A stretch of DNA of 25,520 nt from a virus, in IMG/VR virus record IMGVR_UViG_3300022725_000237, positions 1 through 25,520 of that record. One strand, given 5' to 3'. Of this stretch, positions 15,883 to 23,465 are shown in pieces; the stretch's first letter is position 1, and the number at the start of each line of letters is the position of its first letter. A program made the translations under genes and the position numbers. The notes under the pieces were generated by a model. The model was not told where the DNA came from. It made no database searches and saw nothing but the letters and a program-made list of their open reading frames with translations.

Positions 15883-17401
15883 TGGGAGCCCCTCCGGCGT
15901 TTGCTTGCGACATGGCAGCCTGTGTTTGTTTCATATGTTCTTGCGCCTCGTCCGCATCGCGCAACATATCCTCGGACCAACCAAACTCGCGCAGGGTATT
16001 GCGCGCGGCTTCTACAGTTTTTAAAACCGACGACACCACCACCGGACCAAAGGCCGACGCCATTTCCAGCCCTTGCATCCGATCGGCGCTTTCGCTGCGC
16101 TCGACCATTTTTGTAAATGGGGAAACCTGTTCTATGCGGACATGACCTGTATCAAACCCGACGGAACCGATTTTACCCTTTTTCTCACATAAATACGCCG
16201 CACGGCGATAGACCTGCACAATCAATTCGTCAAACAATCGCGCATTTTCCGGCATGGTCAGGATGGTCAGGTCCTTGTCATACATGATGTGTTCGGTGGC
16301 GCTTCGAATACCTTGCTCGGGGCTTGGGCGACCGGGGCCGACAATGGCGCGACGGACTGTGCTGCGCAGGTCATTTATCATGGCTTCGGATACCTGAAAA
16401 CTGGCTGCGGGTTGCAATGGCTGAAGTCCGCTTGAATTTACCGCTTTTGGAATGACGGCACCCGGCACCAGTTTGATGGTGGCCGGGTTCAAGACACCGT
16501 CATCATCTGCCTGCCAGATACCCGCAACGGCAATCGCGCCATTCTTCAGGCTAAGTTCTTTTAACTTGTTGAGGGTCAGGATATCAGGCAGAACCCGTAA
16601 AACCGCACCACGGCCCATTGTGGCCCCGGTGTGTTTGGCAGATCGAAATGCGATCCAACGGCTGGAGGGCGATTCCTCTTCAAAAACAACATGGCCCGTT
16701 TCAACTTCCACCACGCGATAAACGTATGAATGCTTCTGCCCGACGCCCGCTTCTTTGACTTCGGTGCCTTCAATGACCTGGATGACGACATCCGGGTCTT
16801 CGGCCTGCGCTTTTTTTGCCTGATCGGACCATGTTCCGTTTGGCCACATACCTTCAAGAATGGAAAGTCGGTTTTCGTATTCCCGATAGATGTTATCAAC
16901 GCGACCCTTTGGTCCTTCATCCAGGATCACTTGCCACAGCGGAACAGCCTCCCACCGGACAACCTGCCCGTCGTCTCCCTCATGTCCAATCAGAATGCCA
17001 TTCGCCACCGCGGCCTCACGCAAGGCGGCGTAACCTTCAACAAGTAAATTGGAGCGAACGATTTCCCCAAAAATGATTTGATGCGTTTCGTCCAGGGCTT
17101 CCCGCAACTCCCGACTGTCTCTATCCTCTTTTGCGACGGACGGACCCGGAACAAGCCGCAACATAGACCCCACAGCCAAACCGATATTATAGGCTTGACG
17201 GGCGGCCCATTCCTCCACGGCATCCACGGCCGTTCCGTCATAGACGTCGATGGGGCGTTGGGCGTTTTGGTTTAGTTGGGAAAACCCATTGTCACACAGC
17301 CCGTATTTGTATCCGTTGGACAGGCTTGATAAATCTGCGCGCATGCGCTCCTTCGCGCGCCGGGCGCGGGCAATCATGGGATGGACGGCGTTGTTTGTCA
17401 T
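15872..17401 (-). CDS. Portal protein (T7-type head-to-tail connector)
   Basis: 509 residues (T7 gp8 has 536), ATG 17401 two bases after the upstream TGA. Motifs of the T7 connector family are visible: PIDVYDGTAVDAVEEWAARQ near the N-terminus, FGEIVRSNLLVEGYAALREA, then GRGAVLRVLPDILTLNKLKE and the crown/stem region SAMINDLRSTVRRAIVGP with RSATEHIMYDKD. The Q/A/G-rich C-terminus is a normal barrel end. Twelve copies form the vertex through which the terminase pumps DNA and to which the gp11/gp12 tail attaches. No frameshift or truncation. Confidence 0.88.
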   Translation of the reverse strand: MTNNAVHPMIARARRAKERMRADLSSLSNGYKYGLCDNGFSQLNQNAQRPIDVYDGTAVDAVEEWAARQAYNIGLAVGSMLRLVPGPSVAKEDRDSRELREALDETHQIIFGEIVRSNLLVEGYAALREAAVANGILIGHEGDDGQVVRWEAVPLWQVILDEGPKGRVDNIYREYENRLSILEGMWPNGTWSDQAKKAQAEDPDVVIQVIEGTEVKEAGVGQKHSYVYRVVEVETGHVVFEEESPSSRWIAFRSAKHTGATMGRGAVLRVLPDILTLNKLKELSLKNGAIAVAGIWQADDDGVLNPATIKLVPGAVIPKAVNSSGLQPLQPAASFQVSEAMINDLRSTVRRAIVGPGRPSPEQGIRSATEHIMYDKDLTILTMPENARLFDELIVQVYRRAAYLCEKKGKIGSVGFDTGHVRIEQVSPFTKMVERSESADRMQGLEMASAFGPVVVSSVLKTVEAARNTLREFGWSEDMLRDADEAQEHMKQTQAAMSQANAGGAPNGS

Positions 17402-17402
17402 A

Positions 17403-17615
17403 TCAACCCAGTTTAGATTTGAGGTTATCAGTCACGCCGCGCTCATCACCGCCCAAAAGGCTGCGGCGCCCGGTGCCACCAGACGCACCGCGCATGGCGC
17501 GCATGCGCGCTTCGTTCTTGGCCTTTTCTTCTTCGGCCTTCTTTTTTGCTTCTTCTTCCTGCCGTTTGATATGGGACATATCCGGCGCTTTGGGTTTGGA
17601 GAACATTCCGCCCAT
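17403..17615 (-). CDS. Small charged structural-cluster protein
   Basis: About 70 residues. I chose ATG 17615 because an AGGAG site lies nine bases upstream and the previous gene stops 11 bases before; earlier in-frame ATGs at 17675 and 17657 would overlap that gene. The layout is a FSKPKAPDM head, a charged coiled coil (KRQEEEAKKKAEEEKAKNEA), then GGTGRRSLLGG. This matches a short family that I recall beside podoviral portal genes and that resembles T7 gp6.7/gp7.3-type tail-associated proteins. The function is not certain. Confidence 0.6.
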   Translation of the reverse strand: MGGMFSKPKAPDMSHIKRQEEEAKKKAEEEKAKNEARMRAMRGASGGTGRRSLLGGDERGVTDNLKSKLG

Positions 17616-17626
17616 TGATGCCACTC

Positions 17627-18091
17627 CTAATCTCGGGTTTCCTTTAGCATCAACCATTCTGACCAAATTCCGCAATGGTTTAAAAATCTATTTAAAACAG
17701 ATAGATGCCAGCGTTTCATTGTTAAGCGACAATAGAGTTGGTACGGCGTGATGATGTGGCGCGAACGAATGCCAATTGTGCGTTTGACGATTTCAACACA
17801 GGTACATAATCCGATAGGGGCAATGGTCTTCGGTGTTTCGGCAATGGTCACAGGAACCACATGGCAACCGTGCTTTCGGTAATAAATTTGTGGATCAAAC
17901 GCGACATTGCGATTTTGCGGATCGCTGGTCCAAATTTCCAGTTGGCGCCCTAAAGGTTCGATCATGACCCACTGATCCCCATGGCGCAACCAGATCAGAC
18001 AATGTCGAAACCCGGGGCGCAGGAAATTGGCCCACCATTCCTCAACATTGCCATGAAAAACAACCAAAGCCTGAGCGTCTGCGCGCTTCAT
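17627..18091 (-). CDS. Putative permuted papain-like (NlpC/P60-type) cysteine hydrolase
   Basis: 154 residues, ATG 18091 overlapping the upstream stop (ATGA) with an AGGTG site. The order of candidate catalytic residues is His first (GFRHCLIWLRHGDQWVMIEP, H30) then Cys (LCTCVEIVKRTIGI, C98, with E100). This fits circularly permuted papain-like folds such as LRAT/YaeF/YiiX, where H precedes a (N/T)-C-(E/V) helix. RHIITPYQLYCRL follows the Cys helix, as in similar proteins often found between phage terminase and portal genes. Possible roles are wall degradation during entry or amidase/protease activity. The fold is inferred by eye only. Confidence 0.45.
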   Translation of the reverse strand: MKRADAQALVVFHGNVEEWWANFLRPGFRHCLIWLRHGDQWVMIEPLGRQLEIWTSDPQNRNVAFDPQIYYRKHGCHVVPVTIAETPKTIAPIGLCTCVEIVKRTIGIRSRHIITPYQLYCRLTMKRWHLSVLNRFLNHCGIWSEWLMLKETRD

Positions 18092-18534
18092 AATTGCACC
18101 TGATAGTACTCATCATAACCGCTTTGCCAGTCGGCGGTGGTTTTGCATTTTCGACAAACAAAAATCCCTTTATGGGGTGGTTCAAACTCCTTACGACACT
18201 TCAAGCATGGGCGCTTGTTCGGGGGCTGCACAGGGGGACTGGTGTGGGTATGGACCAGCTTTCGAACCTTCTCAAAAACCCATTGTAGTTGAAGATTTCC
18301 GCTTAGGTCTTGGCGAAACGTTTTTATTGTCGCATGGACGCTTTGCTGGGAACGGCCAAAAAAAGAACCGATATTGGTTTCTGTCATGCGCAATTCTTCG
18401 ACCAATGCCAGCATTATGGCACCGCGCCATTGGACTGCATCCCGTGTCTTAATCCGGTTTTTAAGAAGTTGCACGCTCAAACCGGATCTACGCGAAACAG
18501 CGCCCAAAAAATCATCAAAGAACTTATCATCCAT
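18088..18534 (-). CDS. DnaA-domain-IV-like HTH plus zinc-ribbon protein
   Basis: 148 residues, ATG 18534 with an AGGAG site, just after the large terminase. Residues about 30-75 (RDAVQWRGAIMLALVEELRM, then TNIGSFFGRSQQSVHATI) follow the DnaA C-terminal DNA-binding pattern 'R...A..L...L...IG..FG-R....V..A'. The C-terminus has four cysteines spaced as a zinc ribbon (C110, C113, C127, C130) around a KEFEPPHKGIF linker. It lacks the AAA+ part of DnaA, so it is not an initiator. It may bind DNA for packaging or late regulation. Its position in the late operon suggests the former. Confidence 0.6.
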   Translation of the reverse strand: MDDKFFDDFLGAVSRRSGLSVQLLKNRIKTRDAVQWRGAIMLALVEELRMTETNIGSFFGRSQQSVHATIKTFRQDLSGNLQLQWVFEKVRKLVHTHTSPPVQPPNKRPCLKCRKEFEPPHKGIFVCRKCKTTADWQSGYDEYYQVQL

Positions 18535-18543
18535 TTGCCACTC

Positions 18544-20019
18544 CTATCCCAATGGGTTGAAATCTGTACTTGCCATCATTGGCCGGTGCCCCATGACCTG
18601 TTGCTGGCGCCGCCCCATAACGGCGGCATACTCACCACCACCTAGAACGCCATATTGCAAGGCGTCGTGCGGGTGGGAATACTCGTTTTTTTCTGGTTTA
18701 TCGTCATAGGTGACGGAACCACCTTGCAGTTTTTTATATCGATACCCATCGTTAAATCCGCGGCGAAGGATGATGCATTTCGGCGACAGGAAAAACCGGG
18801 GTTTCCGCCCTTCAATCAGCTCGTTCAATTGATTACCAACGGCGTCAAGACGGGGCTGAATGTTATTGGTGGGGGCCGGGCGGATGCGCAGGCCAGTTTC
18901 TTTTTCAACAATTTGCTTCCAGGCCAGGTCGTCTTCACTTCCGCCAAAGTCGGCAGACGGGTCGCACCAAGGGGCAAACAGTCGGGCACCAGGGAAATCC
19001 TTATGTATTTTTTGATTTAACTCCCGTCCGAACGGGGTTGCCGTTATGTGTCCGGGGATTAATTCATCCAGACAGCGCCACTGTCCGTCTGCCAGTTGCT
19101 GAAGGAAGATCGCCGCCGGTGTGTTTCCCGCGTCCATGCCAATAATCAAAGGCAGTTCAGGGATAAACGGCAAATCGTGTTCGGCGACGTGTAGCTGATC
19201 GTTGAAGTTCTCATAGACGGGTTTTCCTTTTCGGGAGTAACCGAACAGGTTTAGGATCATCCGCCGGATGTACCAATCCTGCTTACCTTTGATTTGTTTG
19301 GCGTAATAGTCACTGGGGAGGTTGCCGAGGTTTTCCGCAGCTGGGTTGACCTGGTATTGTCCATCTCCGATCTTAATCATGGCACCCGGCTGTTGGTAAA
19401 ACTCCAGCGACGTAGCGCGGTTTTTCACAAACCGATCATACACCCAGTTGTCATATGAGGGCGCGTTGCAATCCGCCCAGACACCGGACCACCGGCACCC
19501 GCCATGGGCTTTGGACGGATAACGACCACAGCGCCCCGATACCCAGTCCAGAACGTCAGGATCCAGTGTGTCCGCCTCGTTCAGATAGGCACCGGTACCT
19601 TCCCAGCCGCGCATCACGCTTTCTACACTGTGCTCGCCCAGGGCGATAAATTCGACCGTCAGGTGGAACTCACCAATATCGCCGCCCAAATCAAACAGAA
19701 TTTCATGGCTCGCCGGTTCGCCATTCCCGCCACCAGCCCACTTGCCCATGGTCTTGGGAAACCAGGTCAACCAGGATTTGATGGTGGTTTTTGCAAGGTT
19801 TCGGTAAGTGTCGCGGATAACAGCAAACTTTGCATACCGGCGCCCGTCGATGGGGCTGCGCGGCTGCAACAGCCCCTTGTTGATCATGTCAAACAGGCAG
19901 GCCGAGGTCTTGCCCGACCCGATCGGCCCCATGATCATCCGGGTTTCGCCTTTTGACGCCATGAACTTGGCGGCAACAGGTCCAGCCGGTTTTAATTGCA
20001 ACGTAACGGGACCACTCAT
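18544..20019 (-). CDS. Terminase large subunit (DNA packaging ATPase/nuclease)
   Basis: About 491 residues from ATG 20019, which overlaps the stop of the small upstream ORF (ATGA) and has a TAGGGG site; a longer frame to 20193 overlaps that ORF and starts with low-complexity sequence. The ATPase domain has Walker A GPIGSGKT (31-38) and a Walker B-like AYLNEAD (144-150). The nuclease domain has IIGMDAGNTP (D296), CDPSAD (D353, D357) and SHPHDALQYGVL (D452), the three acidic positions expected of an RNase-H-like terminase nuclease. It pumps DNA through the portal and cuts concatemers. Confidence 0.92.
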   Translation of the reverse strand: MSGPVTLQLKPAGPVAAKFMASKGETRMIMGPIGSGKTSACLFDMINKGLLQPRSPIDGRRYAKFAVIRDTYRNLAKTTIKSWLTWFPKTMGKWAGGGNGEPASHEILFDLGGDIGEFHLTVEFIALGEHSVESVMRGWEGTGAYLNEADTLDPDVLDWVSGRCGRYPSKAHGGCRWSGVWADCNAPSYDNWVYDRFVKNRATSLEFYQQPGAMIKIGDGQYQVNPAAENLGNLPSDYYAKQIKGKQDWYIRRMILNLFGYSRKGKPVYENFNDQLHVAEHDLPFIPELPLIIGMDAGNTPAAIFLQQLADGQWRCLDELIPGHITATPFGRELNQKIHKDFPGARLFAPWCDPSADFGGSEDDLAWKQIVEKETGLRIRPAPTNNIQPRLDAVGNQLNELIEGRKPRFFLSPKCIILRRGFNDGYRYKKLQGGSVTYDDKPEKNEYSHPHDALQYGVLGGGEYAAVMGRRQQQVMGHRPMMASTDFNPLG

Positions 20020-20267
20020 ACCCCTAACCCCTTTTTCCCAGAATGAAAAATACGATTTTTCAGATTTTGAAACGTTGAAATTTCTTGGATAGAGGGGGAG
20101 GGAGCGGGCAGGTGCGGAAGGCCGGAAGGGGGGGTGGGCCGCGCGGAGGCGACTTTCACCCGGAAAAAACCGCTTTCCAGTGCCTCGGTCCACTGATCGG
20201 GTATCAGTCGTCCTTTGCGCGAAAGGCCGCAGAAATCCTTAAGTTTTGCTAATCTGTCCAACTTCAT
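20016..20267 (-). CDS. Small ORF coupled to terminase
   Basis: 83 residues, ATG 20267 with a GGAG site nine bases upstream. The stop TGA 20018..20016 overlaps the terminase ATG, so the two appear translationally coupled, which is the best evidence that it is real. The N-terminal half (LDRLAKLKDFCGLSRKGRLI, PDQWTEALESGFF) is ordered, the rest proline/serine rich. I recognise no family. It might be a terminase accessory protein. Confidence 0.55.
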   Translation of the reverse strand: MKLDRLAKLKDFCGLSRKGRLIPDQWTEALESGFFRVKVASARPTPPSGLPHLPAPSPSIQEISTFQNLKNRIFHSGKKGLGV

Positions 20268-20309
20268 GTGTCCAACTCCGCTTTGCCTGTGTTTTATAAG
20301 TTGTTGTTT

Positions 20310-20849
20310 TTATTCACTTTCCATATCGTCGTGATCGATCACCGTTCCGTCGAAGCAATAACCTTCTTCCTCGTCCTCGCGATCGGCGTCGGCGATCATC
20401 TTGGCAATCTCCGGCGAGGCCACCAATTGAAGCGCTACCGCACCGCTGCCTTCCATCTGGATTGCCTGCGGCTGTTTCTGGTGAACGTACGGCGCCAGTT
20501 CACGCGCGGCCTGAAGCTGGAGCTTGAAAGCCTCCAGATTTTTACAGCCCAGTTCCTTTGCCAGATCTTCCAACGGCCTGGAATAGACCGAGGCCAGAAC
20601 CTCCAGCGGTGATCGGTGTTGCTTCAGGATGAATTCCTGCCATTCCTTGGTCCGTTTGTTGCGCGATCCTGCCGGGCGGCCCGGCCCTTTGCGCTTCTGC
20701 GCCACCAGTTTGTCCCGCCCTGTGGCCTGCACATCCGTCCCCGGTGCCGACAACGGCAGCAACGCCAGCTGCTCGCTCTCATCCGTCGGCGGCTCTCCCG
20801 CACCAACGGTTTCAATCGCGCTTGAAAGACCTGTTTTTTCCTCAGACAT
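20310..20849 (-). CDS. Probable terminase small subunit
   Basis: 179 residues, ATG 20849, with only a weak TTGGGTG site upstream. The first 50 residues are acidic and disordered. The core starts GPGRPAGSRNKRTKEWQEF (basic, AT-hook-like), then SPLEVLASVYSRPLEDLAKE, LGCKNLEAFKLQLQAARELA and PYVHQKQP. This is the pattern that I recall for the protein preceding the large terminase in alphaproteobacterial podoviruses. It would recognise the packaging site. The repeat-rich region just upstream (20850..21237) is a natural target. The C-terminus is acidic (DADREDEEEG). Confidence 0.6.
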   Translation of the reverse strand: MSEEKTGLSSAIETVGAGEPPTDESEQLALLPLSAPGTDVQATGRDKLVAQKRKGPGRPAGSRNKRTKEWQEFILKQHRSPLEVLASVYSRPLEDLAKELGCKNLEAFKLQLQAARELAPYVHQKQPQAIQMEGSGAVALQLVASPEIAKMIADADREDEEEGYCFDGTVIDHDDMESE

Positions 20850-20896
20850 GAATAAACACCCAATATTTTATTTATTTTCAAAGACTTAAATCATTT

Positions 20897-20934
20897 CCTA
20901 ACCACGGTTAGGTCTTGGTTAGGTTTTGGTTAGG
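20897..20934. repeat. Left outer iterons, GGTTAGG at 11-bp period
   Basis: GGTTAGG starts at 20906, 20917 and 20928, exactly 11 bases apart, so the copies face the same side of the helix. The first copy also pairs with CCTAACC at 20897 as a 7-2-7 palindrome. Bases 20917-20934 match the reverse complement of 21131-21148 at 17 of 18 positions. Confidence 0.85.
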
Positions 20935-20992
20935 TTTTTATATCTATATAACCTATTGATTTAATTGATTTATATGTCTGGAAAGGGGCATT

Positions 20993-21007
20993 CCTAACTT
21001 TCTAACC
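20993..21007. repeat. Left inner arm of the nested inverted repeat
   Basis: CCTAACTTTCTAACC matches the reverse complement of 21061-21075 at 14 of 15 positions, enclosing a 53-base loop. Confidence 0.85.
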
Positions 21008-21014
21008 GTTTTTT

Positions 21015-21053
21015 CGCGCGTATATACGCGTACGCACGCGCGTACATGCGCAT
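21015..21053. repeat. 39-bp alternating pyrimidine/purine core
   Basis: Every step alternates pyrimidine and purine, starting CGCGCGTATATACGCG and ending ATGCGCAT. The tract contains the perfect palindromes CGCGTATATACGCG (21017-21030) and ATGCGCAT (21046-21053). Such sequence is prone to Z-DNA or cruciform formation. CGCAT-C-ATGCG (21049-21059) continues the symmetry. Confidence 0.85.
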
Positions 21054-21060
21054 CATGCGA

Positions 21061-21085
21061 GGTTAGAAAGTTAGAAAGTTAGAAA
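21061..21085. repeat. Right inner arm with three tandem GTTAGAAA repeats
   Basis: GTTAGAAA occurs at 21062, 21070 and 21078, a perfect 8-bp tandem triplet. The first copies form the right arm that pairs with 20993-21007. Confidence 0.9.
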
Positions 21086-21119
21086 AGGGGTTAAGTCGTT
21101 GATATTAAATATTTATTCG

Positions 21120-21148
21120 TCTAACCAGTTTCTAACCAAAACCTAACC
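21120..21148. repeat. Right outer iterons, YCTAACC at 11-bp period
   Basis: TCTAACC, TCTAACC and CCTAACC start at 21120, 21131 and 21142. They are inverted copies of the left GGTTAGG set, again 11 bases apart. Confidence 0.85.
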
Positions 21149-21237
21149 AGAGGCGGTTGGAAACGGAGGTCCACGACTTGACCAGCCCCAATCCTCGCGC
21201 GTTTTTTTTGTTTGGTCAAGTGGGTCGGGGGAAAAAA

Positions 21238-23190
21238 TCACAGGAACTCCTCCGGGTCGGGGTTGGGGGGATTTTGAGTTCGGGCGGCTTCGCCGCGCTC
21301 ACTCGTTGTTTCCATGCCTGACGGCATGACGCTATCAAGGGCGACGGCAGCGACTTTTGTCGTCGCGCCACCGATATAGACTGCGGCCTTGGGAGCGAAT
21401 GCATTGGGCAAACGCAGGGCGGGCTGGCGCCACACCCCTTTCTTCCAGCGTGTATCCTTGAATAATTCATCCAGTCCGCGGTGCTTGTTGGCGATCATCA
21501 AAAACCATGGCTCGTCCATACCGATGCCGACTTCCTTAAGCTGGCCGATTTTCATGCCATGCATGCCCAGGGCACGTTGCGCATCCTTGTCCGGGAATTC
21601 GCCCGGCTGGCGCCCCCAGGCCTTCTCGATCAACTCCGCCACAGTCTGGCGCGAACCGCTGCGCCACGGATCAATCGTGGAGGTCAGGAGGTGGCGGATA
21701 AATTCATCCTCATCCTTGTCCGTATCCCCCCAGCTGACAATGTCCGATGCCTTGACCTGCGCCGCCCAGTCTGCCGCGCGTTCCGGCGGGACATGGCCGT
21801 CATAAAGGGCAAGGTCTGAGGCCGCCAGCAACGTGCCGTACTGGTCACAGGCCCGGCTGTCCAGCCCTTCCTTTTGCAAGGCCGCGCGGTATTGCTCCAA
21901 CGCCTGCGGCAAGCGCACCCAGCCGTCCACAACCCGGCGGAAGATGCGCCGCCCCAAATCTTTCATCCTTTTGGGGGATGTATTGGGCGGCTCGGAATTT
22001 AACAAATCCCCTAAATCCAACACCGCGATCCGACTTTTATCCGTCCCTTTTAACGCCGGGATCAACACGGAACTGTATAAAAACGGGCTGCGGATCAAAA
22101 ATTCATGTGATTTATGATCCTGCCCGCCGCGTGTCACCTTCCCCCCGCTGGAGGCATGACGCGCCAGCTTAATCACATTCTGAATGGCGCGGTCATCTTC
22201 CTCGGCCTCGCCCTCGTCAATCTTGACCGGCAGGCTGGCCGACCCCAACGTCTGCCAGATCGCCGCGGCCGTCGGGTCGGTGATCGACAGGCACATGTCA
22301 TTCAACAGGTTGTCGATTAACCGCTGAAGGGAGCTTTTGCCCGTCCCGGCACCGCCGCCTAACCAGCAATGCGGCCGCCATTCCAACGCACCACCCAGAT
22401 AGGCCGCACATATCCAGCTAAACAGCATATAGGCATCCAGATCATGGCGCTTCCAGTTCCAGGTGTTTAAGATATCCAGAACGGCCTGCGCAGGCCCGTC
22501 ACTGCCGGCGATTTGTCTGTCCATATGGGGCATCGGACCGGCCGGGGCAGCCGGATACACCGATCGCCCGATCACATCGGGTTTTAGGATCACACTCTCT
22601 TCCCAGCCGTCCGCAACCCGGTTGCCGTCTTCATCATACTGGGGGATCAGGATGATCTTGTCCCCGCAGTGCAAAATCAGTTCGTCATCTTCCCCACACC
22701 AGGCCCCGGCACCGCGCACCCGGTCTTTCGGGTCCCAGACGCCACGCTTCGCACAGGCAACCTGCAAATCTTCCACGACCTTCTCAGCTTGCCAACCGGT
22801 GACGATCCACTCGCCGTCTTCCATTTTCGCGCGTGGGTAATATTCGTACACCTTCCCCAATTGACGCCCAAACAGCGACGCAATATTATTTTTGGAATGC
22901 TCTTTCGCGCTCAGCTCACGCAGTTGGTTCAGCTCGTCCAGATAATAATACATACTGCCCTTCACGCCCAACGCCTTGACCGGCCAGCCGCGGATGTCAC
23001 CTTGCAGGCGCAGCCGCTGCGGGGGTAGATTATCTGTCCCGGTGCGTTGAGACGGCGCCGCGCTGTTACCCACCGGCGGGGCATCATCGATCGCACCGAA
23101 GTCCTGCTCATCCATTACCGCGGGCTGGGCGTCTTCCATCGCCTGGCGAATATCCACCACATTATCCGGGCGCGGATCGTCGTCACTCAT
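21238..23190 (-). CDS. P-loop replicative helicase (phage AAA+/SF3-like)
   Basis: 650 residues, ATG 23190 overlapping the upstream stop (ATGA). The first 60 residues are acidic and probably disordered. Residues about 60-270 form an alpha/beta N-domain of the type seen in DUF927-like phage helicases. The ATPase core has Walker A GGGAGTGKS (278-286), a Walker B-type PVKIDEGE (321-328) and a sensor-like RSPFLYSSVLIPAL (367-380) followed by DKSRI (384-388), where R387 may be the arginine finger. It follows the Toprim primase, so the pair probably unwinds and primes phage DNA for a host polymerase. The C-terminus is proline/threonine rich. Confidence 0.75.
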   Translation of the reverse strand: MSDDDPRPDNVVDIRQAMEDAQPAVMDEQDFGAIDDAPPVGNSAAPSQRTGTDNLPPQRLRLQGDIRGWPVKALGVKGSMYYYLDELNQLRELSAKEHSKNNIASLFGRQLGKVYEYYPRAKMEDGEWIVTGWQAEKVVEDLQVACAKRGVWDPKDRVRGAGAWCGEDDELILHCGDKIILIPQYDEDGNRVADGWEESVILKPDVIGRSVYPAAPAGPMPHMDRQIAGSDGPAQAVLDILNTWNWKRHDLDAYMLFSWICAAYLGGALEWRPHCWLGGGAGTGKSSLQRLIDNLLNDMCLSITDPTAAAIWQTLGSASLPVKIDEGEAEEDDRAIQNVIKLARHASSGGKVTRGGQDHKSHEFLIRSPFLYSSVLIPALKGTDKSRIAVLDLGDLLNSEPPNTSPKRMKDLGRRIFRRVVDGWVRLPQALEQYRAALQKEGLDSRACDQYGTLLAASDLALYDGHVPPERAADWAAQVKASDIVSWGDTDKDEDEFIRHLLTSTIDPWRSGSRQTVAELIEKAWGRQPGEFPDKDAQRALGMHGMKIGQLKEVGIGMDEPWFLMIANKHRGLDELFKDTRWKKGVWRQPALRLPNAFAPKAAVYIGGATTKVAAVALDSVMPSGMETTSERGEAARTQNPPNPDPEEFL

Positions 23191-23465
23191 GTAAAGCCCC
23201 CATCTATATATTGATCCAGGGCCGCCTGGATCATTTCCTTAAAAATATCGTCAATAATTTCCTGATGTGTCGCACTTGCCAGCCGGTCTTCATCTTCCAG
23301 AACCCACACCGCCGCCTGCGTCATGTAATCCGTCGGCATCAACAGCTTTTCCAGCACGGCCTTGGCGGTTTCCTCGTCCACCGGGCTGCACACCGTATGC
23401 TTCAACACGCCCCGGCACTTTGCTTGCGCAATTACCCAGGCGATTTGCTCAATCATGGTTTTCAT
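23187..23465 (-). CDS. Unknown 92-residue protein between primase and helicase
   Basis: ATG 23465 overlaps the primase stop and its own stop overlaps the helicase start (ATGA at both ends), so it is firmly part of the replication operon. It is mostly helical and acidic (EETAKAVLEKLLMPTDYM, HQEIIDDIFKEMIQAALDQY). No family is recognised. It might be a helicase-loading or primase-accessory factor, which is only suggested by its place. Confidence 0.7.
   Translation of the reverse strand: MKTMIEQIAWVIAQAKCRGVLKHTVCSPVDEETAKAVLEKLLMPTDYMTQAAVWVLEDEDRLASATHQEIIDDIFKEMIQAALDQYIDGGFT

Larger units (their letters stand above)
20850..21237. other. Non-coding control region, candidate replication origin or packaging site
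   Basis: 388 bases without a gene, between helicase and terminase genes. It contains the nested inverted repeats, the iteron-like repeats and the alternating pyrimidine/purine core listed separately. AT-rich segments lie at 20935-20978 and 21093-21117. A separate hairpin ACTTGACCA/TGGTCAAGT has arms 21176-21184 and 21213-21221. I cannot fix a promoter for the terminase operon, although it probably lies between 20990 and 20850. Confidence 0.6.

Noticed and set aside
20020-20193. N-terminal extension of the large terminase
   Set aside because: It overlaps the small coupled ORF, is low-complexity, and the ATGA junction with a ribosome site favours ATG 20019.
21061-21090. Possible CRISPR or microsatellite from the tandem 8-bp repeats
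   Set aside because: The repeats are too short and unspaced for CRISPR and are better explained as one arm of a nested inverted repeat.
21176-21221. Rho-independent terminator after the helicase gene
   Set aside because: The 9-bp stem has a 28-base loop and the T-run is on the plus strand inside the loop; a minus-strand transcript would have no U-tract after the stem.
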